From Flavobacterium cupreum (GTDB lineage Bacteria > Bacteroidota > Bacteroidia > Flavobacteriales > Flavobacteriaceae), in assembly GCF_003996965.1 (NCBI RefSeq), contig NZ_QWDM01000024.1, positions 1-45,171 of the forward strand: a stretch of 45,171 nt of DNA, given 5' to 3'. Of this stretch, positions 8,419 through 17,338 are shown piece by piece; position 1 is the first letter of the stretch, and every line of letters starts with the position of its first letter. The translations under genes and the position numbers were made by a program. The notes beneath the pieces were generated by a model. It was not told the DNA's origin. It did no database searches and worked only from the letters and a program-made list of their open reading frames with translations.

Positions 8419-8484
8419 TTAAGAAATCCTAAGACTCACATTTGGAGTTGTTTGCAGCGAAAAAAACGTTGCAACTTCCTTGTA
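8419..8484 (-). pseudogene. Relict C-terminus of a second FecA-like TonB receptor
   Basis: The minus strand reads YKEVATFFSLQTTPNVSLRI and then Ser-stop. The living receptor at 9802 ends VETFSLQRTPNVSFRVSL. Only about 21 codons remain, and upstream codons run into stops. This shows that another receptor gene once stood directly before the OB-fold operon. Confidence 0.8.
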
Positions 8485-8569
8485 TTATTTCATGTTAGTT
8501 CAATAGTGTATTTAAACTAACCTGAAATACTTTTAGATTATAAAACGAATCCAATAAATGGATTTGATT

Positions 8570-9475
8570 TTATATTGCAGCAGCTATATCTTTTACCGGT
8601 ACAGGCCATACACCGGGGCTAGGGAAACTAATTCCTTTATTAGCGCCTCTTACGCCTGCATCCTGTCCAAAATAGTACAATGGCCAGCCGTTGTAAACCA
8701 GTTGTGATTTGCCAAATACAGTAATAACAGAAAATTTAGATTTATCAAGAATAGAGGGAACAACAATTTTATCGGTTTCATATATTGGCCAAACAGCATT
8801 GTTTGAAAAATCTGCTTTTGTGAAATTGTTCTTTTTGAAATTGTCATTCTTGAAAGCATACAGCGTTACTCCTTTAGCATCCGTAAAGTAAGTAGTCAAA
8901 CCATCACCAACAGTATAATCTGACTTGTAGTTTTTTCCGTCATGGCCTAAAAGCTGACTTTTTACAAGCATAACAGAATAATCCGGTTTTGCTATAAACC
9001 AAACACCGCCAACTCCGTCTCCGGTTGTTTTACCTGCAGCTTCCGGTGTATTGGTGCCACCGTTACCATATGCATCGCCTTGAGAAACCGGTGCATAGTA
9101 ATACAGCGGCCAGCCTTTATACGTTATTTGTTTTTTACCCGATGCAGTGGTTATAGTTGCAAAATCTGATAATGTTAATCCTGTGCCTAATTTATCAGCG
9201 GTTAAATTATCCACAGTAAAAGCCGGCCATAAGGCTTCACATCCTCCTGTGCAGGACGCCTGTCCGTTTGCATCAGTTGCGAAAAAATATAAAGATCTTC
9301 CATTTTTATCAGAAAGATAAGAACCTAATGTTGCACTTGTAGAAAGTGCAATTTCTGGTTTTACTTGAACAGGAGTAACATTGTTATTGTCATTGTCTTT
9401 ATCATTACTACAGCTTACGAAAAATGTTGTTGCCGCAAGAGTGATCAAAGTAAATTTAATTTGTTTTAATTTCAT
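8570..9475 (-). CDS. Lipoprotein with two PF03640-type repeats
   Basis: A 301-residue lipoprotein with lipobox FVSC (Cys22). Two copies of the secreted repeat follow. The first, about residues 45-160, contains SDKNGRSLYFFATD, a CTGGC pair, LWPAF and WPLYYYAP. The second, about residues 185-295, contains DAKGVTLYAFKNDN, WPIYE and WPLYYFGQD. Only the first repeat keeps the CxGGC cysteines. The repeat is common in surface lipoproteins of unknown function and is thought to be involved in redox or metal contexts. It lies between the FecA-like receptor and the cytochrome operon, all on the minus strand, so co-regulation by the ECF sigma is plausible. Confidence 0.85.
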   Translation of the reverse strand: MKLKQIKFTLITLAATTFFVSCSNDKDNDNNNVTPVQVKPEIALSTSATLGSYLSDKNGRSLYFFATDANGQASCTGGCEALWPAFTVDNLTADKLGTGLTLSDFATITTASGKKQITYKGWPLYYYAPVSQGDAYGNGGTNTPEAAGKTTGDGVGGVWFIAKPDYSVMLVKSQLLGHDGKNYKSDYTVGDGLTTYFTDAKGVTLYAFKNDNFKKNNFTKADFSNNAVWPIYETDKIVVPSILDKSKFSVITVFGKSQLVYNGWPLYYFGQDAGVRGANKGISFPSPGVWPVPVKDIAAAI

Positions 9476-9693
9476 GATTCTTTAATTTAATTTATATCGA
9501 AATGGGAAATAAGTTTTACCGATTTAGTAAAGTGTTTCGTTGTAATAACATTATATATCAGGAATTTTTGCGCATTTGCAATACGCATTTTGTCCCATAT
9601 TTTTTAATTATTATTGTTACGAACTGTCATAAAAAATAGCCATATAGGCGATAAAGTATTTTATTAAAGTCATTTTTTATTCTTTTGGTAAGG

Positions 9694-9740
9694 TTCAATA
9701 GTAAAACAGTCTTGAAGCAGATTACCCTACCAAAGAATTG
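9694..9740 (-). repeat. 47-bp intergenic repeat, copy B
   Basis: This is the counterpart of 8306-8352. It lies 61 bases after the receptor stop codon and about 220 bases before the lipoprotein start. It could be a conserved 3' UTR element or a promoter, or may only mark a past duplication. Confidence 0.8.
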
Positions 9741-9801
9741 ATTTTTTTTGTTAAAAAATGAAAAGAGAAATGATCTTTGTGTAAACGTTATCTAAACAAG
9801 G

Positions 9802-12336
9802 TTATAATGAGACTCTAAAACTCACATTGGGGGTTCTTTGCAATGAGAATGTTTCGACTTTTTCTATAGAATTTGTTAAAGAATTTATTCTGTAAGATTC
9901 GCTGATTGCATTTTTTCTATTTAGAATATTTAAGATCGAGATTCCTACTTTAAATTGAACTCCATTTGTAGTTTCCCACTTGTAAGTAGAGGAAAGGTTA
10001 ATCTGAGAAAAAACTTTTAGGTTAGTTTCGTTGGGTTTTTTGTAAATGAGCACAGGATTTGAAGGATCAATCAGCGAGTCATCAAGAGACGTTTTTGGTC
10101 TGCCAGAAGACCATTTTACCCCTAAAGCGATTTTAAAATTGTTTTTTTCATAAATCCCTGCCCAAGATATTGTATGTGTTAACTCATAGTTGTTCGGAAA
10201 ACTTGGGTACGAATAATTCGAAAAATGGTAATTATTCTTATTATACGTATAACTTAGCCAGGTCAGGAAATGATTTATTTTTTTCTGAACTAAAATCTCC
10301 GTTCCTAAAACTTCATAATCGCCAGTTGTTCGAACAAATTCCAACTGGTTTTGAAAACCCTGACTTGAGGTGGTAATTCCTGTTACTTTTTTATAAAAGT
10401 TTTCAATATCCACCAGCCAGTCATTCTTTGTATAGAATAAATTCAAGGATAGTTGTTTACTTCTCTGAATAGGGATTGTAGTGTTATTGGATATAATCCA
10501 CCGTCTTTTTTCGATGCCGAAATAGTCTTTTTGCAAATCAATGATTTGTTGGGTATTTTGACTTTTTAGCTCTCCCAACATTTCTAAATTTAAACTTTTG
10601 CTAATGCCGTAGAGAAATTGTATACGAGGTTCAACAATATACTTCTTAAACTTTTCAATGTAATTAATTCGGGTTCCTGCTTTAAAATATATTCTGGAAA
10701 GTGTATCGTTATATTTCCCCTCCAAAATTAAGGCATGCGTTCTCAGCACCTCGCGATCTTTAACGTAGAAATCAGGATTACTTATTTGTTCCAAATTAGC
10801 AATACTTATTTCATTGAATTGATATCCCTCATTAAAACTCGATTTAGAATTGATGATATGAGAATTCTCTAAATTAATTCCGTTATTGTGAACTTTGTTT
10901 TCCTGAAGGACAATTTGATTTCCCATGGTAATTTGTTGGTTAGCTAAAAGTGCATAAGAAGAATTATATATGTTAATTTTAGTGGTATTCAAGCTATTCC
11001 AATTTCTTTTCCACAACAAATTTCCACCATAGTTTTGTTGGTGTAAAACATTGTTTGCCGTTTTGTTTATATTGTATACAGTAGCGCTTTGAAAAACTTC
11101 CAGATTATCCTTTATCGTTATTAAGTCTAATACCAGTTGGTCTTTACGTCCTATTTTTTGAATATATTTAAGAGTAGCATCGTGGAAACCAAATTTTTTA
11201 TCACTTTGATAATTAACATTATGGTTAAATGAAAAATCGGTAATGGTAGTATTTTGAAACACTTTGTTAAAGTATTGTTTATATGTTGGAGTTTCGACAA
11301 AATCAGTAATGGATTTACGTGCCGAAATTTCGATAGAACCCTTTTTCGAAATATTATATTGTGCGTATACATCAGCATTAATCATATTGATTCCGGCGCT
11401 AAAAGAATTTTTCTCCGTTGTATCAGCGGTAGACGAAATAGCTACTACACTCGATACACTTTCTCCAAAAAAGGCAGAACTCCCGTTTTTATAAATAGAA
11501 ATAGTATGGGCCAAATTAGGATTAAAGACCGATATTAAACCGAAAAAATGCCCAGTCTGAAACATTCGTATTCCATTCCACAAAAACAAATTTTGGTCGT
11601 GTGTACCACCGCGTACATTAATGCTTGCTACACTTTCATCAAGACTGTTTACACCTGGTATTTGCTGCATTGCTTGTAAAGCATCAGGTTCTATAAGTCC
11701 AGGCAGGATACCAAATTTCTTGGGCTTAATTTCAAATGATCCATCTTTATTTTTGGCAATTCCCGACGCCAGAATAGCATTGGCTTTAATTTCTTCAAGT
11801 TCCGTAATTTCAGGTTCTAAGGTTATTTCGAGACAATTTTTAGAATTATAATTATCGGCTACAATTCTTTTGGAAATAAATCCGATGTGACTGATTAAAA
11901 AGATAGCCGCATCTTCTTTTTCGAATTTAAAATACCCGTGTGAATCTGTTTGAATCTGGGTTTTATTAAGGAAAGTAATATTTGCGTTTTCAATAGTTTG
12001 CTTATCCGTAGCAGAAAAAACATATCCACATATCATCTTGGACGGATTATCTTTTTTATAGATATTAATGAATTTATTTCCAATATTTTCAAAAGACAAA
12101 TTGGTTTTTCTGGCTAGATATTGCAACTTTTGATCTAACGAAAGTGCTTTTTTTGGCGGATTTAACTGCACTGCAAAAATAATATTCTCGGTGTAATTAA
12201 AACTAACATTGTGCTGATGTTCAATATTGTTTATGATTTTTTTTAAAGGCACAACTTTCCCGTTGTCCTGAGCAAAAAAGCTCAGCACATGAAAAAATAA
12301 AAAAAATGAAAAATAAAATCGTTTGCGGAATAACAT
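9802..12336 (-). CDS. FecA-like TonB-dependent receptor with STN domain
   Basis: An 844-residue outer-membrane receptor. The signal peptide ends at about residue 22 (SFFAQ). Residues about 25-92 are a secretin/TonB short N-terminal (STN) signalling domain (VPLKKIINNIEHQHNVSFNY). Residues about 97-180 are a CarboxypepD_reg-like domain. The plug lies at about 200-310 (MQQIPGVNSLDESVASINVR, then LFLWNGIRMFQTGHFFG). A long barrel follows, ending FRVSL. STN receptors pass an occupancy signal to the FecR anti-sigma, and the fecR-like gene stops right at this gene's start. The substrate could be an iron, heme or other chelate, but the sequence does not say which. Confidence 0.9.
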   Translation of the reverse strand: MLFRKRFYFSFFLFFHVLSFFAQDNGKVVPLKKIINNIEHQHNVSFNYTENIIFAVQLNPPKKALSLDQKLQYLARKTNLSFENIGNKFINIYKKDNPSKMICGYVFSATDKQTIENANITFLNKTQIQTDSHGYFKFEKEDAAIFLISHIGFISKRIVADNYNSKNCLEITLEPEITELEEIKANAILASGIAKNKDGSFEIKPKKFGILPGLIEPDALQAMQQIPGVNSLDESVASINVRGGTHDQNLFLWNGIRMFQTGHFFGLISVFNPNLAHTISIYKNGSSAFFGESVSSVVAISSTADTTEKNSFSAGINMINADVYAQYNISKKGSIEISARKSITDFVETPTYKQYFNKVFQNTTITDFSFNHNVNYQSDKKFGFHDATLKYIQKIGRKDQLVLDLITIKDNLEVFQSATVYNINKTANNVLHQQNYGGNLLWKRNWNSLNTTKINIYNSSYALLANQQITMGNQIVLQENKVHNNGINLENSHIINSKSSFNEGYQFNEISIANLEQISNPDFYVKDREVLRTHALILEGKYNDTLSRIYFKAGTRINYIEKFKKYIVEPRIQFLYGISKSLNLEMLGELKSQNTQQIIDLQKDYFGIEKRRWIISNNTTIPIQRSKQLSLNLFYTKNDWLVDIENFYKKVTGITTSSQGFQNQLEFVRTTGDYEVLGTEILVQKKINHFLTWLSYTYNKNNYHFSNYSYPSFPNNYELTHTISWAGIYEKNNFKIALGVKWSSGRPKTSLDDSLIDPSNPVLIYKKPNETNLKVFSQINLSSTYKWETTNGVQFKVGISILNILNRKNAISESYRINSLTNSIEKVETFSLQRTPNVSFRVSL

Positions 12337-13236
12337 TTATTTTTCGTCAAAAATTATTTTGTTCTTTGAAACTTTTTTTGCTTCTAAATTATAAGTTGTA
12401 CTAATAATTTGTAAAGCTACATCCAGGTCTTTAGCAGGCAATTTTCCGGTAAACAAAGAGGTTGTGTCATTCGCTTTTAATTCGATCTTAATATTATATT
12501 GTCTTTCAACTTCATCTAATAAAGTTCTGATATTTTCCTGATTAAAACATATTTGACCATCTATCCATTCTGGTTTTGATGACTTTATTATGATTTTAAC
12601 CTGTTTTCCGTTTTCAAAACTAACGCCTTGTCCGTGCGTTAACAAAATTTGACTGTTTGAATAATTTACCTTTACGCGTCCTTTATAACAAACAACATCA
12701 AACCTGTTTTTTCTGGCTTTAACATTGAACTGAGTTCCCAAAACCGATACTTTTCCAAGACTGGTCTGCACTTCAAAACGTTTTCCTTTGGCTACCCTGA
12801 AATAAGCTTCTCCTTTTAGTTCAAGACGCCTGTTATTTTCCCAGTTCCATTTTTTATACTTTATTTCAGAACCGGAATTCAGCATTACTTCAGAATTATC
12901 AGGTAAAGCAAAAGTTGTTTTTTCTCCAAAATCTGCCGTTTGTGTCTGCTGTACAAATTTTTTCGATGCAAAGGTAATTCCAAGCGTTAAAACAAAGACA
13001 GCGGCGGCTCTAAACATCCAGTTTTTGTATAAAGGAATCACTTTTGGAACCTCTTTTTTCTGCTTAAGAATGTTTGATAACATAGTATTTTCATCAAAAG
13101 CTTCTACTGCTAAATGGTCTGTATAATTTTTTATTTTCTGGTATTTTTCGAAATCGGGAGTTGCTTTAAATTCAACCAATTCATCCTCAGACAAATCATT
13201 GTTGAGCCATTTTGCTAATAAACGATCTTTTTTCAT
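12337..13236 (-). CDS. FecR-family anti-sigma factor
   Basis: A 299-residue protein. The N-terminal cytoplasmic part (about 1-75, LLAKWLNNDLSEDELVEFKA) binds the sigma factor. One transmembrane helix lies at about 79-98. The FecR domain (about 105-200) contains TTFALPDNSEVMLNSGSEI, ELKGEAYFRV and SLGKVSVLGTQFNVKA. A DUF4974 module (about 225-299) is the periplasmic contact. It is 50 bases downstream of the sigma gene and abuts the receptor gene, the standard cell-surface signalling order. Confidence 0.92.
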   Translation of the reverse strand: MKKDRLLAKWLNNDLSEDELVEFKATPDFEKYQKIKNYTDHLAVEAFDENTMLSNILKQKKEVPKVIPLYKNWMFRAAAVFVLTLGITFASKKFVQQTQTADFGEKTTFALPDNSEVMLNSGSEIKYKKWNWENNRRLELKGEAYFRVAKGKRFEVQTSLGKVSVLGTQFNVKARKNRFDVVCYKGRVKVNYSNSQILLTHGQGVSFENGKQVKIIIKSSKPEWIDGQICFNQENIRTLLDEVERQYNIKIELKANDTTSLFTGKLPAKDLDVALQIISTTYNLEAKKVSKNKIIFDEK

Positions 13237-13285
13237 AATGCTGGATTATATCATTAAAACAATTGGAACTACTTTTCCCCTACTT

Positions 13286-13801
13286 TTATAGATCAATTTC
13301 TTTACGTAAGCTTACTAAAGCTAAGTGAATTCGCTTTTCTACTGCTTTTACACTAATATCTAATTCTAAAGCAATCTCACTGTATTTTTTTGCGTCAATA
13401 CGATGCATCAAAAAGGCAATACGCTGTTTTTCGTTTAAGTTTTCGATAGCTTTCAAAAGTTTGAACTGAAATTGTTTTTCCTCCAAAATATATTCCGGAT
13501 TTTCATTTGTTTTATGTAGCCATGTGAAGTTTTTTTCGTATCTCAAAACGACTTTCTGATGTGCGATTTCGTTGAGACAACTATTATTGGCGATAGTATA
13601 AATATATGATTTTGCTTTTTCTATGGATACAGAAGAACAATTTTGCCAAAGTTTCAGAAATGCTTCTTGTGCTAAATCTTCAGCCTGACCCATATTGCCA
13701 AATTTGTAAAAAAGAAAATTCCGAAGCGCTTTTACATGACTTTTAAAAAAAGACGAGAAAATTATTTCGTCGCAAGTGTTTGATTGATTTTTATTTGGCA
13801 T
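13286..13801 (-). CDS. ECF RNA polymerase sigma factor
   Basis: A 171-residue sigma-70 family protein of the Bacteroidetes FecI-like group. Region 2 is at about 10-75 (GQAEDLAQEAFLKLWQNC) and region 4 at about 115-168 (LNEKQRIAFLMHRI, YSEIALELDISVKAVEKRI). It probably directs transcription of the receptor and of the downstream lipoprotein and cytochrome genes. Its promoter must lie in 13802-13890, where the sequence is very AT-rich. Confidence 0.92.
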   Translation of the reverse strand: MPNKNQSNTCDEIIFSSFFKSHVKALRNFLFYKFGNMGQAEDLAQEAFLKLWQNCSSVSIEKAKSYIYTIANNSCLNEIAHQKVVLRYEKNFTWLHKTNENPEYILEEKQFQFKLLKAIENLNEKQRIAFLMHRIDAKKYSEIALELDISVKAVEKRIHLALVSLRKEIDL

Positions 13802-14143
13802 GGAAATTTTTCGAATTGTACGTTGTAAAAATATTTATTTTTATCTTAAGTACGGCAAAAGTAAAACTGATTGTTCTATATAAATAATGAATGTTGTTTT
13901 ACATTGAATATTATGTCCCAAAAAAACAAAGGCAACATCGTAGTATTATGATTACCATCAAAAAATTTGCATATTCAAACAATACTTTTGTAAATATGAA
14001 AATTATTTCAACTTTTTCTTTTTTTCTTTTTTCTTTTGGATCTCGAGGAGCCAAACTTTCCCATATATATCACCCCGTACTAATTGTATCATCAATTCAG
14101 GATACACAATGTATGCAAATAATTTTAATATAAAAGGTAAATT
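13802..14143. other. Intergenic stretch without recognisable gene
   Basis: AT-rich DNA between two divergent units. A short open frame at 13891-14133 has low-complexity Phe/Ser-rich content and no family resemblance, so I do not call it. The right end holds the start region of the PheRS relict. Confidence 0.6.
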
Positions 14144-14900
14144 ATGAATAATATAACCCCATCGATAAACCAAAAACGAACGCTTAAACTCTACAACTCA
14201 GAGGGACATCCTATATGTCTCTTAAAAAAAGTAATTCAACTGTACTTTAAAGGCTTTGAGTTGTTTGACTCTTTGAGCGAAGTGTTAACCATATTTAATA
14301 ATTTTGGAGAACTTATTATTCCTGCAGATCATCCCGCAAACTTAAGTTAATAATACTTATTATGTGGATAAAGGGACATTTATTACACACCCATACCTCC
14401 GGACATCAAAATAACTTGATGAAACAGGATCATACTAAGTTTTTAGTAACCGGCAATGTTTATCGCAAAGACACCATAGACGTACCCCATTATCCTATTT
14501 TTCAACAGATGGCAGGGGTAAAACTCCTGCCTGAGGGCGCAGATGCGCTCGCAGATTTGCAAAAAACGCTTGAGATCCTTATGTTATATCTGTTTCTTGA
14601 CACGGAAGATCGCTCTATTGACGATTACTTTCCGCAGCCATCCATACAGGCAGAGATAAAACAAAACGATGACTGGATAGAAGTATTAGGTGCCACGGTA
14701 GGTCCAGCTATACTGAAAAACTGTAAGATTACAAGAAACTTACTGGGCATTTGGATTGAGTATTGACCGTTTGCTTATTAATTACTGTACAATTCCTGAT
14801 ATAAGGGTATTTATGAACCGATGATAAACGTTTTCATGAACAGTTATGTAATAGCTTGCCAACCTTTAAAGAACCACTAAGGTATGTAGGATTAACATAA
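14144..14900 (+). pseudogene. Broken phenylalanyl-tRNA synthetase of the monomeric (mitochondrial) type
   Basis: Three frames together rebuild a class II PheRS catalytic domain. The first, from 14144, gives LYNSEGHPICLLKKVIQLYF and FNNFGELIIPADHPAN. The second, 14362-14725, gives HTHTSGHQNNLMKQ, FLVTGNVYRKDTIDVPHYPI (motif 2) and WIEVLGATVGPAILKN. The third gives YWAFGLSIDRLLINY (motif 3), then CTIPDIRVFMNR and DKRFHEQL. HTSxHQ and the HYPIF of motif 2, with PADHP upstream, match mitochondrial FARS2 rather than bacterial PheS. Frameshifts fall near 14350, 14725 and 14815. Homology fades at about 14900, so most of the anticodon-binding domain is gone. The source of the gene and its former role are unknown. 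Confidence 0.85.
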
Positions 14901-15178
14901 TAACTTTTGTTAGACTGCAAGGGAAACAGGCAATAATCTTATTGAAAATTTAGAAATATATTAAGGAAACAAGAATATCAGGAAGAAATATTAATCTCAA
15001 AATATAACTTGTTACCATTTTGCAACAATAAAAATAGTAGTAACCCCATGGAATGAGGTAATCAAAATGTACTGACTGCCTCACCAAAGAAAGAAATGAT
15101 CTTATATTGCAATGCATCAATTCTTAAAACATTGAAAACTGTCAGGTATTAAAAACTAATCAAAAAAATGTACCATAT
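14901..15178. other. Intergenic stretch without recognisable gene
   Basis: AT-rich, with stops in all frames. I see no homology, RNA or repeat here. It may contain further decayed sequence from the PheRS locus. Confidence 0.5.
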
Positions 15179-15215
15179 AAAAAAACATCAGCCAAAAATA
15201 ATATATTGACTGATG
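15179..15215 (-). terminator. Terminator of the double-propeller gene
   Basis: CATCAGCCAA (15186-15195) and TTGACTGATG (15206-15215) form a 10-bp stem with one mismatch. On the minus strand it is followed by seven Ts, just after the gene that stops at 15236. Confidence 0.85.
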
Positions 15216-15235
15216 CCTTTAATTCTATTATAAAA

Positions 15236-17200
15236 CTATTTCAATTTCTGAATTGCAAAAACAGATTGGTCAGTATCCCCACTTAATAATTTTCCTAATT
15301 TAGCGGACACAACATATACTTCACCATTTGGCAACAATGCAGCAGTTGTAGGAAACTCATCTTTTCCAATTGACATTTCGTTAACCTTGCTGGCAGTTTT
15401 CCAATGATCATTACTGGTGAAAGTGTATGCTTTTCCGTCGCCTTTTACCGCATCTCCTACTAGAACAAGTTTGCCGTCTTTGGTAAATTCTAAACCATCA
15501 GGTGCTTTAAAAGAAATGCCAACAACTTCACTAATTTGTGTTGGGTTTGCTATGTTGACTTTAAATAGTTTTTCACTATCGGTCTTGCACACTAACAGAT
15601 AACCGTCCGGATGAAACAAGATGCCGTTTAATCCAAAAGTACCTGGAGCTGGTCTAAACAATTCATTTTCGGCAAAAATACTTGCTTTATAATACTTGTC
15701 TAATTTATAAATCACTGGTGAAAAGGAATCAGTTATGTAAATATTTCCATTTTCATCTACAGCAATATCATTGGCTACGGCACCTCCGTTAGGTGTCAAA
15801 AATTTTAAATCTACACAACGGATTAAAATACCTGTCCTTAAATCATAAATTTCCGCATAAGCATTTTTACCAGCACTTGCGCCTTTTGGTAAACTTTTTT
15901 TAGAAATTCCAATATCTCCACCTACAACAATCAAACGATTTCTAATTTCGTCAGTAAAAACTCCAGCAATGGCAGTTATTTTGCTTTGGCTTATCAAACT
16001 AGACAATTTTCCATCTAAGGATAGTGTAAAAACTTCTCCCTTATATAATGAACCTATAATAAATCGGTTGTTATTGTAGTCATAATCAATGCCTTCTGGA
16101 TAAAGACTTGGGCTATTTAAGGTATATTTATCTTGAATAACGCTTTTTTCGATACTATTATATTTAAACTTATAAATGTAATAAGGTGCTTTTCCTTCAT
16201 CTTTTCCTCCCGTGAAAGCAGGTGTTGTATTGAGTTGGTTGGTACAAATGTACATCCACTCTTTATTTATGGCTAAATTATCAGGCCATTGTAAACGCTT
16301 GTCTTGTAGAATATTTGATAAGTTTCCGTTTGTGTCTAATTTACTAACAGCATGCTCTGTTGTATTGGTAAAATAGTGATTTCCTTTATCATCGGTTAGT
16401 GCACCATCACTTATGGGTTTTCTGCCCGCTGTTTTAATATTGTCAGCGATAGTTTTGTCATCAGCATTATTTCTAAAAAATTTTGTACTTATTTCATACC
16501 AACTTGTACCATTCATTGCCCCGTAATAAAGCGTTTGCTTATCATTTGAAATAGTTATTGGGTCTATGGCAACTCGTGCAGGGCCTCCATTAAAATTAAT
16601 AAGTTTTTCATCAATAATCATATCCTTGTCTTCCGCTTGTAATGAGGGATGATTTCCGAATCTTCTAGCCTCTTTAGTTTTAATATTCAAGGCTATAATT
16701 GCAGGGTTTATGATATCTGCCATATAAACCCATCCATTAACTTCATCAACGGCAAGATCCTGAACGAAGCTGCCTTTTGACGCAACCGATTCTGATAATT
16801 CAATTGAAGAGATTAGGAGATTTTTCTTAGTGTCGAAGCGAAATAATCTCGTTTTGCCTAATGTTAATCCCATATCAAGAACTAATAAATTGCCGTTTTT
16901 ATCTACTGCAATTCCAAGTGGTGCGTCAAATGTTTTTTCCGATGCAGGTTTTCCATTTTTTTGGAATCCGTCATTAGGATAGGGTTTGAATTTGTTTTTC
17001 CCGGTTATTTCAACTAACTGTAATTCACTACTTCCCAAAGGGTGGATGGTTGCAAATATTCTACCTTCTTTGGTAACAGCAATATTTGCAGGTCTCACAG
17101 GTAATTCAGCTACTATTTGAAGTTCTGTATTGGATTTTTGCGCATTTATAAAATGCGTTTGTATAAAAAATACGGCTATAATCAAGATGTTTTTTTTCAT
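15236..17200 (-). CDS. Secreted double beta-propeller: MRJP/yellow-like plus SMP-30-like
   Basis: A 654-residue protein with a signal peptide (residues 1-20, FINAQ). Residues about 25-350 match the major royal jelly/yellow protein family (PLGIAVDKNGNLLVLDMGL, FVQDLAVDEVNGWVYMADI, RVAIDPITIS, WPDNLAINKEWMYICTN). Residues about 360-654 form a second propeller of SMP-30/NHL type (YPEGIDYDYNNNRFIIGSLY, VANDIAVDENGNIYITDSFS, GLNGILFHPDGYLLVCKTD, APDGLEFTKDGKLVLVGDAV). SMP-30 relatives hydrolyse lactones using a Ca ion, but I cannot confirm the metal ligands here. No partner gene is adjacent, as the next gene upstream is the quinone oxidoreductase 138 bases away. Confidence 0.85.
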   Translation of the reverse strand: MKKNILIIAVFFIQTHFINAQKSNTELQIVAELPVRPANIAVTKEGRIFATIHPLGSSELQLVEITGKNKFKPYPNDGFQKNGKPASEKTFDAPLGIAVDKNGNLLVLDMGLTLGKTRLFRFDTKKNLLISSIELSESVASKGSFVQDLAVDEVNGWVYMADIINPAIIALNIKTKEARRFGNHPSLQAEDKDMIIDEKLINFNGGPARVAIDPITISNDKQTLYYGAMNGTSWYEISTKFFRNNADDKTIADNIKTAGRKPISDGALTDDKGNHYFTNTTEHAVSKLDTNGNLSNILQDKRLQWPDNLAINKEWMYICTNQLNTTPAFTGGKDEGKAPYYIYKFKYNSIEKSVIQDKYTLNSPSLYPEGIDYDYNNNRFIIGSLYKGEVFTLSLDGKLSSLISQSKITAIAGVFTDEIRNRLIVVGGDIGISKKSLPKGASAGKNAYAEIYDLRTGILIRCVDLKFLTPNGGAVANDIAVDENGNIYITDSFSPVIYKLDKYYKASIFAENELFRPAPGTFGLNGILFHPDGYLLVCKTDSEKLFKVNIANPTQISEVVGISFKAPDGLEFTKDGKLVLVGDAVKGDGKAYTFTSNDHWKTASKVNEMSIGKDEFPTTAALLPNGEVYVVSAKLGKLLSGDTDQSVFAIQKLK

Positions 17201-17338
17201 TTTTTTATGTTAAAATGTATTGTTTTGTATGTATTAATGGTTCTGAAAGTACTTCCTTTGTTTTTGTTATAAAATTTTTTGAAGTGAGCAGTTACAACAA
17301 TTTTATTTACGTTTGCGAGCTGATTCGTTTTTGAAGAT

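Noticed and set aside
13891..14133. Open frame of 80 codons on the plus strand
   Set aside because: It is Phe/Ser-rich low-complexity sequence with no family resemblance and no convincing ribosome site.
14901..15178. Possible biosynthetic partner gene for the PheRS relict
   Set aside because: All frames contain stops and no family motif could be seen.
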